This document shows positions 26,796 through 35,169 of a DNA stretch of 64,000 nt, piece by piece (the first letter of the stretch is position 1; every line of letters starts with the position of its first letter). Source of the stretch: Constantimarinum furrinae (GTDB lineage: Bacteria; Bacteroidota; Bacteroidia; Flavobacteriales; Flavobacteriaceae); NCBI RefSeq assembly GCF_014295415.1, contig NZ_CP052909.1, positions 868,001 through 932,000 on the forward strand, given 5' to 3'. The notes beneath the pieces are model-generated. The model was not told the DNA's origin. It did no database searches and saw nothing but the letters and a program-made list of their open reading frames with translations. The position numbers and the translations under genes were made by a program.

Positions 26796-28894
26796 TGGCA
26801 AGACAAATTAACGTTGCGCTTATTGGAAATCCTAATACCGGGAAAACTTCGGTTTTTAACCGACTTACAGGGCTTAATCAAAAAGTTGGTAATTACCCCG
26901 GCATTACCGTAGAAAAAAAGCAAGGTATCTGCAAACTCCCAAGAGGAATAAAAGCTCATGTGCTCGATCTTCCGGGAACTTATAGTTTAAATGCCTCCTC
27001 CCTGGATGAAAATGTGGTGATCGAACTTTTGTTGAACAAAAACGACAAGGATTTTCCCGATGTAGCCGTAGTGGTTGCAGAAATTGAAAATTTGAAGCGT
27101 AACTTGTTATTGTTTACCCAGATCAAGGATCTCGGAATCCCAACTATTCTTGCCATTAACATGGCCGATAGAATGAAGAGAAAGGCAATTTCGCTGGATG
27201 TGGAAACTCTTGAAGAAGCACTGGAGACCAAAATTGTACTTATCAGTTCCAGAAAAAATGAAGGTTTTACCGAACTGAAAGAATACATCACCCATTACAC
27301 CCAACTTTCTACAAAGCCTTGTCTAAATGCTTCTTCTATCGCACCTGAATATTTTGACAGGCTTCGGAAGGCATTCCCCAAACAGGATCTGTATAAACTT
27401 TGGCTGGTAATTACTCAGGATGTAAACTTCGGAAAACTGGATAGACAAGAGCTGAAAGGAGTAGCGACATTTCAAACTGAATCTGTTAGCAATCTGAAAC
27501 GTCTTCAGCAAAAAGAGACCATTGCCCGGTATCAGTTCATCAACAATGCACTTAAAGAAACGCTTACTATCGATACTGCGAATGCGAAAGACCTTCGTGC
27601 ACGTTTAGACCGGATACTTACGCATAAGGTATGGGGTTATTTTATTTTCTTCGGAATTCTCTTATTGATATTTCAGGCCATATTCGACTGGAGTAGCTAC
27701 CCCATGGAGTTTATCGACAGTACCTTTGCTTCCTTAAGTGAATGGATGAAAAATTCACTCCCTCCGGGAGACTTTACCAACCTCATTGCAGAGGGAATAA
27801 TACCAGGACTGGGAGGTATAGTGATCTTTATTCCGCAAATCGCCTTTCTATTTCTCTTTATTTCCATTCTGGAGGAAAGCGGATATATGAGTAGAGTCGT
27901 TTTTTTAATGGACCGCGTAATGCGACGTTTTGGGTTAAGCGGAAAGAGCGTGGTTCCATTGGTATCTGGAACAGCTTGCGCTATCCCCGCCATTATGGCG
28001 ACACGTAATATTGAAAACTGGAAAGAACGACTAATAACCATACTAGTTACACCGTTTACCACTTGCTCTGCCCGACTTCCCGTTTATCTTATCATAATTG
28101 CTTTGGTGATTCCCGAGCAGCGCGTTTTAGGTATTTTTAGTTTGCAGGGAATTACTCTTATGTTCCTTTATTTATTGGGCTTTGGTGCAGCAATATTTTC
28201 AGCATATATTCTAGATAAGATCCTTAAAATTAGAAGCCGCACCTTCTTTGTGGTCGAAATGCCAAATTACAAGCTCCCTATGTTTAAAAATGTGGTGATC
28301 ACGGTAATCGAAAAAACAAAATCTTTCGTGGTAGGGGCAGGGAAGATCATATTGGCGATCTCTATCATCCTTTGGGTACTCGCATCTTATGGTCCGGGTG
28401 ATTTTAATGATGCCGAAGCCATTGTCACTCAACAAAGTACTTCAGAAAATATCAGCGAAGAGGAACTGGAAACCAGGATCGCATCCTTTAAACTCGAAAA
28501 CTCCTATATCGGTATTATCGGTAAAGGGATTGAACCAGCCGTACGACCCTTGGGTTACGACTGGAAGATCGGGATAGCGATCGTTAGTTCCTTTGCGGCA
28601 CGGGAGGTTTTTGTTGGGACCTTAGCCACCATTTACAGTGTGGGGAGTGAAGAAGAGGAAACTATCAAAAATCGAATGGCCGCTGAAGTAAATCCTGTTT
28701 TGGGAACACCATTGTTCAATTTTGCAAGCGGTGTATCCCTATTATTATTCTATGCCTTTGCCATGCAGTGTATGAGTACTCTGGCAATCGTAAAAAGAGA
28801 AACCAACAGTTGGAAATGGCCGCTTTGGCAACTATTTGCCATGTCGGCTATTGCATATATCGTCGCGCTGGCTGCCTATCAATTTTTAAAATAA
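26795..28894 (+). CDS. feoB: FeoB ferrous iron transporter
   Basis: A 699-residue inner-membrane Fe(II) permease. The N-terminal G-domain shows G1 at 11-18 (GNPNTGKT), switch VGNYPGITVEKK and G3 DLPGTY. A helical GDI-like segment follows, then about ten membrane helices from residue 280 with the two Gate motifs (RVVFLMDRVMRRFGLSGKS and FAAREVFVGTLATIYSVG). The length is slightly below the E. coli protein. It forms the feoA-feoB unit, with the 52-aa Cys-rich gene 13 bp downstream. Confidence 0.97.
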   Translation: MARQINVALIGNPNTGKTSVFNRLTGLNQKVGNYPGITVEKKQGICKLPRGIKAHVLDLPGTYSLNASSLDENVVIELLLNKNDKDFPDVAVVVAEIENLKRNLLLFTQIKDLGIPTILAINMADRMKRKAISLDVETLEEALETKIVLISSRKNEGFTELKEYITHYTQLSTKPCLNASSIAPEYFDRLRKAFPKQDLYKLWLVITQDVNFGKLDRQELKGVATFQTESVSNLKRLQQKETIARYQFINNALKETLTIDTANAKDLRARLDRILTHKVWGYFIFFGILLLIFQAIFDWSSYPMEFIDSTFASLSEWMKNSLPPGDFTNLIAEGIIPGLGGIVIFIPQIAFLFLFISILEESGYMSRVVFLMDRVMRRFGLSGKSVVPLVSGTACAIPAIMATRNIENWKERLITILVTPFTTCSARLPVYLIIIALVIPEQRVLGIFSLQGITLMFLYLLGFGAAIFSAYILDKILKIRSRTFFVVEMPNYKLPMFKNVVITVIEKTKSFVVGAGKIILAISIILWVLASYGPGDFNDAEAIVTQQSTSENISEEELETRIASFKLENSYIGIIGKGIEPAVRPLGYDWKIGIAIVSSFAAREVFVGTLATIYSVGSEEEETIKNRMAAEVNPVLGTPLFNFASGVSLLLFYAFAMQCMSTLAIVKRETNSWKWPLWQLFAMSAIAYIVALAAYQFLK

Positions 28895-28895
28895 G

Positions 28896-28903
28896 TATCT
28901 TTG
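28896..28903 (+). promoter_or_regulatory. -7 promoter element (TATCTTTG) for the FeoB-associated small gene
   Basis: This is a perfect TAnnTTTG match placed just after the feoB stop codon and exactly 4 nt before the ATG at 28908. It would allow a separate, leaderless transcript of the small gene. Confidence 0.45.
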
Positions 28904-28907
28904 TACT

Positions 28908-29066
28908 ATGCAAACCGTATTAGTTCTCATAACGTTCACTCTTGCTGCAGGATATCTGCTCAAGAAATTTGTTTGGAACCCTATTTTTGAAGGTCGTCAG
29001 AGATCATCGGGGACTCTGGACGGCGGAAAGACGAAATGTGGTGATAAAGACTGTGGTTGTCATTGA
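28908..29066 (+). CDS. FeoB-associated Cys-rich membrane protein
   Basis: A 52-residue protein with one N-terminal membrane helix (VLVLITFTLAAGYLL), a basic stretch, and the C-terminal cluster KCGDKDCGCH, giving three Cys and one His. Small single-pass Cys-rich proteins of this kind directly follow feoB in many bacteria (FeoC-like or FeoB-associated families) and may bind iron or protect the pore. It starts 13 bp after feoB. The stop is immediately followed by the stop of the convergent gene at 29067. Confidence 0.88.
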   Translation: MQTVLVLITFTLAAGYLLKKFVWNPIFEGRQRSSGTLDGGKTKCGDKDCGCH

Positions 29067-29483
29067 TCATTCAGGTTTTTTTACGTTTACCACCAGACAG
29101 TAATCAAGTTTTTCTCCCGCCTCTTTCGGGTATGGTGTTACCGCAATACCTTCAATCATCATCTCAGAGGCCGTATAGATGGTTTTTTCAGCAGTCTCTT
29201 GCAGACGTACTTTTCCGAAGATCAATTCCTTAATACTAGAATCGTCATTCACTCGGCCAACTTCAACATGAATTCTTATTCTTCCTTCCCAGATACATTC
29301 TACCTGTGCAGGACAGCGTGAATCTTCCAAAACTTCAGAAAATTTTACGGCAACCCCATTTAACTCAACAGTTTCACCCAGAGCTATTTTTATCCCGATT
29401 TTTGGGACTTTAATAGTATCGTCCTGTGAAAAGGCCAATGCGCTTACAAAAAAGAAGAGCATTAAAAGTGTCTTGTTCATCAT
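29067..29483 (-). CDS. Secreted hypothetical protein with RCPxxxxCxWEG motif
   Basis: A 138-residue protein with a signal peptide ending at ALAFSQ. The mature part is beta-rich and carries the conserved segment DSRCPAQVECIWEGR, with two Cys likely forming a disulfide or binding a ligand. Similar short exported proteins are widespread in Bacteroidota, without an assigned role as far as I recognise. It is convergent with the FeoB-associated gene (stops adjacent) and lies downstream of the metal ABC operon on the same strand, so a role in metal physiology is possible but unproven. Confidence 0.72.
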   Translation of the reverse strand: MMNKTLLMLFFFVSALAFSQDDTIKVPKIGIKIALGETVELNGVAVKFSEVLEDSRCPAQVECIWEGRIRIHVEVGRVNDDSSIKELIFGKVRLQETAEKTIYTASEMMIEGIAVTPYPKEAGEKLDYCLVVNVKKPE

Positions 29484-29530
29484 TTTCTTTTTCTGTTTTA
29501 AAGATATAGGAAAAATAGTGCCAAATCAAC

Positions 29531-30691
29531 CTAGCCGCGGAACAAAAAGAAATCATCTTTCATAGGTTCGATTTTATCATCCTTGTTGGTGATAATATAT
29601 TCTAAGGCCAGATCTGTAAATTCCTTTCCTTTATCGGTAAGAGACACTACTTCATTGTCAATGGTGATCATATTGTTCTTTAGTGCAAGATCCAGCACTG
29701 TTTTTGAACGCACCTTCTGCCAGTTAATGTGTTCGTTTAAATGATTTATATGACGTTCGTTTTCTTCGGAATGGTTATTTAAATGAAGGAGGAAAGTTAG
29801 TAATGAAACTTCGGTACGCTGCTGTTTTTGTCGGTACAGCACTGAAAGTAATCCCTTCCGTGGCGCAAACAAATAGACCATTAAAAAAACGAACCCGAGT
29901 ACGGTGGTCATCGAACCCGATATGGATGCATCCAACCAATGTGCAAACCAATATCCTCCTATAGCCGAAAATATCCCGAAACCAATGGATAACCACAGCA
30001 TTTTCTTCAGGTCGGATGTAAGTAAGTAGGCTGTTGCTGCAGGAGCGATCATTAGTGCGACTACTAGTATTGCTCCAACGGCATCAAAGGCACCAACTAC
30101 TGTTACCGAAGAAACCGACATGAGTCCGTAATGCATTACAACAGGAGAAATCCCCAATGCTGCCGACAAGCCCGAATCGAAGGTGCTCACCTTCAATTCC
30201 TTAAAAAACATAAACAACAACACCAGACTTATTAGCAAGATACCGCCCATGATCCATAAGGACTTGGGACCCATGTCCATGCCCATCATCAGCAGTCGGT
30301 CGAAAGGAGCAAAAGCCAATTCACCTAATAAAACCGCATCAACATCCAGATGCACATCGTTGGCATTTTTTGCGATCAGGATCACTCCAATACTAAATAG
30401 GGCAGGAAACACCAATCCAATAGCTGTATCTTCCTTCACCAAACCTGTTCTTTGAATAGCCTCGACCAGAACCACCGTGATCACACCGGTGATGGCCGCG
30501 AGTAAAATAAGCAATGGCGAATTAAGGTCGTGTGTGATAAAAAATCCGAGTACGATTCCGGGTAGGATCGAATGACTTATGGCATCACTTATAAGTGCCA
30601 TTTTCCGAAGTACCAAAAACACGCCCGGGATGGCACAGGCTACTGCAACTACCGCTGCGATGAGCTGTATTTCAAGTTGCGGACTAGTCAT
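29531..30691 (-). CDS. Metal ABC transporter permease with C-terminal winged-helix-like tail (second permease)
   Basis: A 386-residue protein. Residues 1-280 are a ZnuB/MntB-type permease with eight or nine hydrophobic segments and family blocks LRKMALISDAISHSILPG, GAFDAVGAILVVALMIAP and FLFAPRKGLL. Normal family members end there. About 100 more residues follow (HLNEHINWQKVRSKTVLDL, then NMITIDNEVVSLTDKGKEF), which read as a winged helix of the DtxR/MarR kind with wing and terminal helix. The tail should face the cytoplasm. It overlaps the other permease by 8 nt and is the last gene of the metal operon. Confidence 0.92.
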   Translation of the reverse strand: MTSPQLEIQLIAAVVAVACAIPGVFLVLRKMALISDAISHSILPGIVLGFFITHDLNSPLLILLAAITGVITVVLVEAIQRTGLVKEDTAIGLVFPALFSIGVILIAKNANDVHLDVDAVLLGELAFAPFDRLLMMGMDMGPKSLWIMGGILLISLVLLFMFFKELKVSTFDSGLSAALGISPVVMHYGLMSVSSVTVVGAFDAVGAILVVALMIAPAATAYLLTSDLKKMLWLSIGFGIFSAIGGYWFAHWLDASISGSMTTVLGFVFLMVYLFAPRKGLLSVLYRQKQQRTEVSLLTFLLHLNNHSEENERHINHLNEHINWQKVRSKTVLDLALKNNMITIDNEVVSLTDKGKEFTDLALEYIITNKDDKIEPMKDDFFLFRG

Positions 30692-31808
30692 GTGGTTTTT
30701 GTTGGTTATAAAGGTTCTCTGCTTCAGTAAAACCTTCAGCTGTCATGGACCACTGTTGCCCATCGATCGTAATCCATTCCTTATCTTCCAGCTTCTGAAG
30801 TGATCTTCTTGTAAATCCCTGAAAATTATTGAGTATTCGTATCGCATGAGGGTGTGATATATCCTCGTGATTCTTAGCGATGCCATACATAAACTGAAGC
30901 GTTTTTTTAAGCTGAAGGTCATTTCGGTTCTTTCGAAATCTGATCTCACGGAATAGCAGTCCGCGACCGGGTGAAAAAACAAATGAGAACAACACAAAGA
31001 CTGCCGCAACCAATACGATTACCGGCCCTGTAGACAGATTATTCTCACTGGCGCTTATGGCCGTGCCCACTACCCCCGAAAAAGCTCCGAAGATCGCGGC
31101 CAATACGATCATAGTACTTAATTTATTCGTCCACTGGCGGGCGGCGGCTGCCGGTGCTAATAGCATAGCGCTCATAAGCACCACCCCAACCGTCTGCAGA
31201 CCTAACACTATGGCTAATACTATAAAGAAAGTGATTAAAATATCGATAAAGCGTGTATTAAACCCAAGTGTTTTGGTATAATCGGCATCGAATAGTAATA
31301 TTTTGAATTCTTTCCAAAACAGCAATAGAATCACCAAACAAATTCCGGTAACGATCACCATTAATCGCACATCGCTTTCGACCAGTGTTGCGGCTTGACC
31401 AAACAAATATTTATCCAGCCCGGCCTGATTGGCGTTGGGTTGTTTCTGAATAAAAGTGAGTAACAACATCCCGAAACCAAAAAATAATGAGAGAATCAAG
31501 CCTAATGCAGTATCGCTTTTAAGATGAGTCTTTGAGGTCATTCCTCGTATCCAGAAGGTGCCAATTAATCCGCTAATTAAAGCACCAATCAACAATATAT
31601 TCGAATCCTTTGCTCCTGTAATTAGAAAGGCTAATGCAATCCCGGGTAAGGCAGCATGTGAAATGGCATCTCCTAATAGGCTTTGCTTCCGAAGTACGGC
31701 AAAACTTCCCAACATCCCGCAAATCGCTCCCAATACCGCCGTCCCCATAGTGATGGTACGCAGGGTGTAATCTGAAAACAGCTGTTCGAAATATTCGACT
31801 AAGGACAT
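30684..31808 (-). CDS. Metal ABC transporter permease with C-terminal winged-helix-like tail (first permease)
   Basis: A 374-residue permease paralogous to the next gene. The membrane part (1-280) has LRKQSLLGDAISHAALPGIA, LQTVGVVLMSAMLLAPAAAARQW and VFSPGRGLL. The extension (280-374) contains LQFMYGIAKNHED, then GFTRRSLQKLEDKEWI and WSMTAEGFTEAENL, again like a recognition helix plus wing. MntB/ZnuB permeases of about 280 residues lack this. It resembles the chlamydial YtgCR permease-repressor fusion in principle. A 127-bp gap with a period-7 repeat separates it from the ATPase gene. Confidence 0.92.
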   Translation of the reverse strand: MSLVEYFEQLFSDYTLRTITMGTAVLGAICGMLGSFAVLRKQSLLGDAISHAALPGIALAFLITGAKDSNILLIGALISGLIGTFWIRGMTSKTHLKSDTALGLILSLFFGFGMLLLTFIQKQPNANQAGLDKYLFGQAATLVESDVRLMVIVTGICLVILLLFWKEFKILLFDADYTKTLGFNTRFIDILITFFIVLAIVLGLQTVGVVLMSAMLLAPAAAARQWTNKLSTMIVLAAIFGAFSGVVGTAISASENNLSTGPVIVLVAAVFVLFSFVFSPGRGLLFREIRFRKNRNDLQLKKTLQFMYGIAKNHEDISHPHAIRILNNFQGFTRRSLQKLEDKEWITIDGQQWSMTAEGFTEAENLYNQQKPHD

Positions 31809-31872
31809 CGTTTTTCTATTATCGATTTTTTTGTTTAAGAACTCAGAAGTTTACATCAAATTTCACAAATGA

Positions 31873-31928
31873 ACCTCTACCTTCGCTCTTGAGTCTTCAA
31901 TCTTCCGCCTGCTGACTTCCGACTTCCA
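31873..31928. repeat. Degenerate period-7 tandem repeat in an operon gap
   Basis: Eight successive 7-nt units fit the stretch (acctcta, ccttcgc, tcttgag, tcttcaa, tcttccg, cctgctg, acttccg, acttcca), with a loose consensus nCTTCnn. It fills part of the only sizeable gap inside an otherwise tightly packed metal-uptake operon. It is too short and too variable for a CRISPR. A slipped-strand microsatellite or purine-rich mRNA tract (minus strand) is possible. Confidence 0.5.
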
Positions 31929-31935
31929 ACATTTA

Positions 31936-32676
31936 TCATTTATTAATCGCGACCTTATAATTAATCCCATAGGTTTTCGTAAGGTTGTCGTCATTAAAGA
32001 TCTCTTTAACCGGTCCGGTGGCAATCTTTTTGACGTTCAGGAAAGTAACCCAGTCAAAATATTCGGGCACGGTTTGTAGGTCATGATGGACTACAACTAC
32101 TGTTTTTCCGGCTTTTCTAAGTTCCTTTAAAATGTTGATGATGGCAATTTCAGTAGTGGCATCCACCCCTTGAAACGGTTCATCCATAAAGTATATAGAT
32201 GCATTTTGAACCAGCGCTCGCGCCAGGAAGACCCGTTGTTGCTGGCCCCCGCTCAACTGACTTATTTGACGATTCTTAAATGACAGCATCCCTACTTTTT
32301 CGAGAGCTTCGAGGGAGGCCTTCTTTTCCTTTTGCCCCGGTCGCTTTATCCATCCAAGATTTCCATAGGTTCCCATCATCACAACATCCAGTGCGGTGGT
32401 TGGGAAATCCCAGTCTACGCTACCTTTTTGAGGCACATAGCCTACCAGTTTCCGCTGCTTGTCGTACGGTTTGTCGTAGATCGCTACACTACCGGCTATT
32501 GGTTTAATGATCCCTAATATTGCTTTTATCAAGGTGGATTTTCCCGCACCGTTTGGCCCCACTATTGCCATTAATACACCTTCCGGAACCGTGAGATCTA
32601 TATCCCACAGCACTGGCTTATAGTTATACGCAACCGTAAGATCATCTACCTGTATGGCATTTTTTGTGGTGGTCAT
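31936..32676 (-). CDS. Metal ABC transporter ATP-binding protein
   Basis: A 246-residue ABC ATPase of the ZnuC/MntA type. It has Walker [10 protein letters not shown] at 40-48, Q-loop [14 protein letters not shown], signature LSGGQQQR near 141, Walker [13 protein letters not shown], and the switch His in [10 protein letters not shown]. The WDFPTT wording after the Q-loop is common in manganese/iron importers. The start overlaps the binding-protein stop by one base, showing tight coupling. Confidence 0.96.
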   Translation of the reverse strand: MTTTKNAIQVDDLTVAYNYKPVLWDIDLTVPEGVLMAIVGPNGAGKSTLIKAILGIIKPIAGSVAIYDKPYDKQRKLVGYVPQKGSVDWDFPTTALDVVMMGTYGNLGWIKRPGQKEKKASLEALEKVGMLSFKNRQISQLSGGQQQRVFLARALVQNASIYFMDEPFQGVDATTEIAIINILKELRKAGKTVVVVHHDLQTVPEYFDWVTFLNVKKIATGPVKEIFNDDNLTKTYGINYKVAINK

Positions 32677-33584
32677 TATTTTAATTCGTTAACTATGGTA
32701 TTTACGTTGTACCGGAACATCCCCAAATAAGTACCTTCTACAGTATCCGGATCTCCCAGTGCATCACTATACAATGATCCTCCAATTTTAACTTCATGTC
32801 CCTTCGACAGTACCGCCGCTTGTAATGCTTCTATAGTCCGTCTGGGAACCGAACTCTCAATAAAGATAGCCTTTACATCCTTTTCTATGATAAATTGCGA
32901 CAATCGCTGTACGTCCTGAACACCGGCTTCAGTGGCAGTGGATAAACCCTGTAGGCCAACAACTTCAAAGTCATAAGCCTTTCCGAAGTAATTAAACGCA
33001 TCATGCGCTGTAACCAGAATTCTCTTTTCCTTCGGAAGAGTTTCAATGGTAGCCTTTACTTCAGTTTCCAGAGCTTCTAATTTTTGCAAATAGGTTTCCT
33101 TATTCTTGATATAAAACTCGGCATTTGTCGGATCATTTTCAGCTAAAACCTCAGCAACCCGTTCGGCAAATTGCTTAAAATAAGAAATATCGAACCAAAC
33201 ATGCGGATCGAAACTCGATGCAAAATATTCTGAACCTATAAGGTTACTTTTATCAAGAGCTTCGGCCAGTGGCACCTGAATTTTTTCCTGTGATTCCATC
33301 TTTTCAAAGACTTCTACCAGCTTTCCTTCCAAATGGAGTCCGTTGTAGATGATAATGTTTGCTTGATACAATTTAGACACATCCCCCTCGCTGGCCTTGT
33401 ACAGGTGTGGATCGACCCCTGCCCCCATTAATCCCTCAACATCGATAAGGTTACCTCCTATATTTTTCACAAGATCGGTGATCATGGTAGTAGTGGTCAC
33501 GACCTTAAGTCTGTTTGATTCATTTTCAGGATTCTTACATCCGAAAAGGCTAACTGCAATAACGACAATAAGGATCTTCTTCAT
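32676..33584 (-). CDS. Metal-binding ABC substrate-binding lipoprotein (cluster A-1)
   Basis: A 302-residue lipoprotein with Cys16 after SLFG. It belongs to the TroA/MntC/ZnuA family. Metal ligands are expected in [27 protein letters not shown] (Glu) and [10 protein letters not shown] (Asp). The His-His-Glu-Asp set resembles Mn/Fe-type proteins more than Zn-type proteins, and there is no His-rich loop. The substrate is therefore probably manganese or iron, but zinc cannot be excluded. It sits 12 bp after the outer-membrane gene. Confidence 0.93.
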   Translation of the reverse strand: MKKILIVVIAVSLFGCKNPENESNRLKVVTTTTMITDLVKNIGGNLIDVEGLMGAGVDPHLYKASEGDVSKLYQANIIIYNGLHLEGKLVEVFEKMESQEKIQVPLAEALDKSNLIGSEYFASSFDPHVWFDISYFKQFAERVAEVLAENDPTNAEFYIKNKETYLQKLEALETEVKATIETLPKEKRILVTAHDAFNYFGKAYDFEVVGLQGLSTATEAGVQDVQRLSQFIIEKDVKAIFIESSVPRRTIEALQAAVLSKGHEVKIGGSLYSDALGDPDTVEGTYLGMFRYNVNTIVNELK

Positions 33585-33607
33585 GGTTTTTTTCTTCTTT
33601 TTATTTG

Positions 33608-34396
33608 TTATTTCGGAATTCTAAAACTAACTCCAGCACTTAATAATATGTCTTGTCCTTCAGTAAAACTTCTGCCTATGGTAGCATCCAATTGCAGGTT
33701 CGGCTGAAGCAGATAAGTGAACCCGGCATCCCAAAAATGATTTGCACGACTGTCTTCGGGCAGATCACCATATACTTCGGCGTAAACACCAAATTTATCA
33801 GTAATGCTATACCCATACACCAGCGTATACACATAAGCAGCTTCGGGAGAATCATCTCCCCATTGTGCTCCAAGATTGTACGCAATGCTGGAATTTTCAC
33901 TCACCGTATGCGCAAAAGAAAACCTGAAATCCACAGCTGTAGTTTCAGGACGGTAGTCTGAAGCCGCCGTAAACGGAAACATAAAATGACCCAGCAATCC
34001 GATCTCGGGCATCCAGCCTTTTTCTTCAGTGATCTCTACTTTCATACCTGCCAGCAACGGCGACATACCGCTTAACACATTTGGTTGTTCCAATCCATTC
34101 GCCGTGAATGTAACCTCTTCAAAATTCCAGCCGAGTCGCAGTTCAAAATTCTCAAGCAGTCCGTAGCGCAGTAGAGTCGTATTATAGACGAAGGTTTCAG
34201 TTTGAAGGGAATTCTCTTTAAAAGATTCGTAAAAAGCTCCTGTTTCTACTTGAAAATATCCTTTGGGGACCGTATTTGGTGATTCAGTGGCATCGGGTCG
34301 GTCTGTAATGAGTTCAGGGATAGATGCTTCGTTTTGAGCACTTATTCCGAAGGAAATTCCGAAGCATAAAACGTATAACGTTCTTTTATATATCAT
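33608..34396 (-). CDS. Outer-membrane transporter-like beta-barrel protein (PF13557-like)
   Basis: About 262 residues from ATG 34396. The signal peptide runs MIYKRTLYVLCFGISFGISAQ. The mature protein begins ITDRPDATESPNTVPKGYFQVETG, the typical opening of the MetA-pathway/transporter barrel family, and continues as amphipathic strands ending VSFRIPK. ATG 34396 lies one base past the dtxR stop. An upstream in-frame start would run into dtxR. The position between the regulator and binding-protein genes suggests a metal-specific outer-membrane channel, an inference from context. Confidence 0.85.
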   Translation of the reverse strand: MIYKRTLYVLCFGISFGISAQNEASIPELITDRPDATESPNTVPKGYFQVETGAFYESFKENSLQTETFVYNTTLLRYGLLENFELRLGWNFEEVTFTANGLEQPNVLSGMSPLLAGMKVEITEEKGWMPEIGLLGHFMFPFTAASDYRPETTAVDFRFSFAHTVSENSSIAYNLGAQWGDDSPEAAYVYTLVYGYSITDKFGVYAEVYGDLPEDSRANHFWDAGFTYLLQPNLQLDATIGRSFTEGQDILLSAGVSFRIPK

Positions 34397-34397
34397 T

Positions 34398-35054
34398 TTA
34401 GTTGGTTTGTACATATAGGTTTTCTGCAATTTTTTGTGAGATAAAGAATTGGTCGCTTCCAACCTGAATGATCATAGAACTATCAAAAAACTCCTTCCCA
34501 AGTACTTTGATCTTTGTGCCGATACTTATTTTTCTTTTGTCGAGATATTGTAAAAATTCTACGCTGGACTCCTTTACGCCAACGCAGACACCTTGCTGAT
34601 TCTTATTACATTCAGACAACAACTTTTTCTCTGTTCTTTTTACATTTCCGTGTTTATCGGGAATCGGATCCCCATGGGGATCGAAATCGGGGTGACCCAA
34701 ATATTTATCCAGACGCCTTACGAGTTCTTCACTTTGAACATGTTCGAGTTGTTCTGCGATCTCATGTACCTCATCCCAGTGAAAATTGAGCTTTTCTACA
34801 AGAAATACTTCCCACAGACGATGTTTTCTTATAACGTTTGCCGCTATCTTTCTACCGCTTGGGGTCAATAAGGTTCCTTTATACTTCTTATAAGAAAGCA
34901 CTTCTTTATCAGCTAATTTTTGTACCATATCGGTTACCGAAGACGGTTTTGTATCCATCCGATCTGCAATGGCATTAGTACTGACCTCCCCCTGAATTTC
35001 CTGCTCCAGATGGTAGATCGCTTTTAGGTAATTTTCTTCTGCTAATGAAAACAT
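34398..35054 (-). CDS. DtxR/MntR-family metal-dependent transcriptional regulator
   Basis: A 218-residue regulator. The N-terminal winged helix (LAEENYLKAIYHL, TNAIADRMDTKPSSVTDMVQKL) contacts DNA. The dimerisation domain with metal ligands follows (RKHRLWEVFLVEKL, AEQLEHVQSEELVRRLD, HPDFDPHGDPIP), and a C-terminal SH3-like FeoA domain begins about 150. It is the first gene of the metal operon and probably represses it when Mn or Fe is bound. A -7 box lies only 4 nt before its ATG and a TTTAG/CTAAA palindrome is further upstream. Confidence 0.95.
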   Translation of the reverse strand: MFSLAEENYLKAIYHLEQEIQGEVSTNAIADRMDTKPSSVTDMVQKLADKEVLSYKKYKGTLLTPSGRKIAANVIRKHRLWEVFLVEKLNFHWDEVHEIAEQLEHVQSEELVRRLDKYLGHPDFDPHGDPIPDKHGNVKRTEKKLLSECNKNQQGVCVGVKESSVEFLQYLDKRKISIGTKIKVLGKEFFDSSMIIQVGSDQFFISQKIAENLYVQTN

Positions 35055-35058
35055 AGGG

Positions 35059-35066
35059 CAAAGGTA
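35059..35066 (-). promoter_or_regulatory. -7 promoter element (TACCTTTG) of the dtxR-metal operon
   Basis: This is a perfect TAnnTTTG match on the minus strand with only CCCT between it and the ATG at 35054. A transcript from it would be leaderless or nearly so. Confidence 0.55.
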
Positions 35067-35097
35067 AACATATTTTTATATAAATACTGTTTTTATT

Positions 35098-35113
35098 TTT
35101 AGCCTTATCTAAA
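35098..35113. promoter_or_regulatory. Candidate palindromic operator upstream of dtxR
   Basis: TTTAG and CTAAA are perfect inverted 5-bp arms around CCTTAT. The site lies about 32 bp upstream of the -7 element of the dtxR operon. It could be bound by the encoded regulator (autoregulation). The arms match those of the hemA-region palindrome, but the spacing differs by one base. Confidence 0.35.
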
Positions 35114-35169
35114 TTTTGTGGTAAAACACACTATATCAACATAATATTTATATATTTTTAGAAAAAATA

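Noticed and set aside
31873-31928. CRISPR array
   Set aside because: Units are 7 nt with variable sequence and no spacers. No cas genes are in the window.
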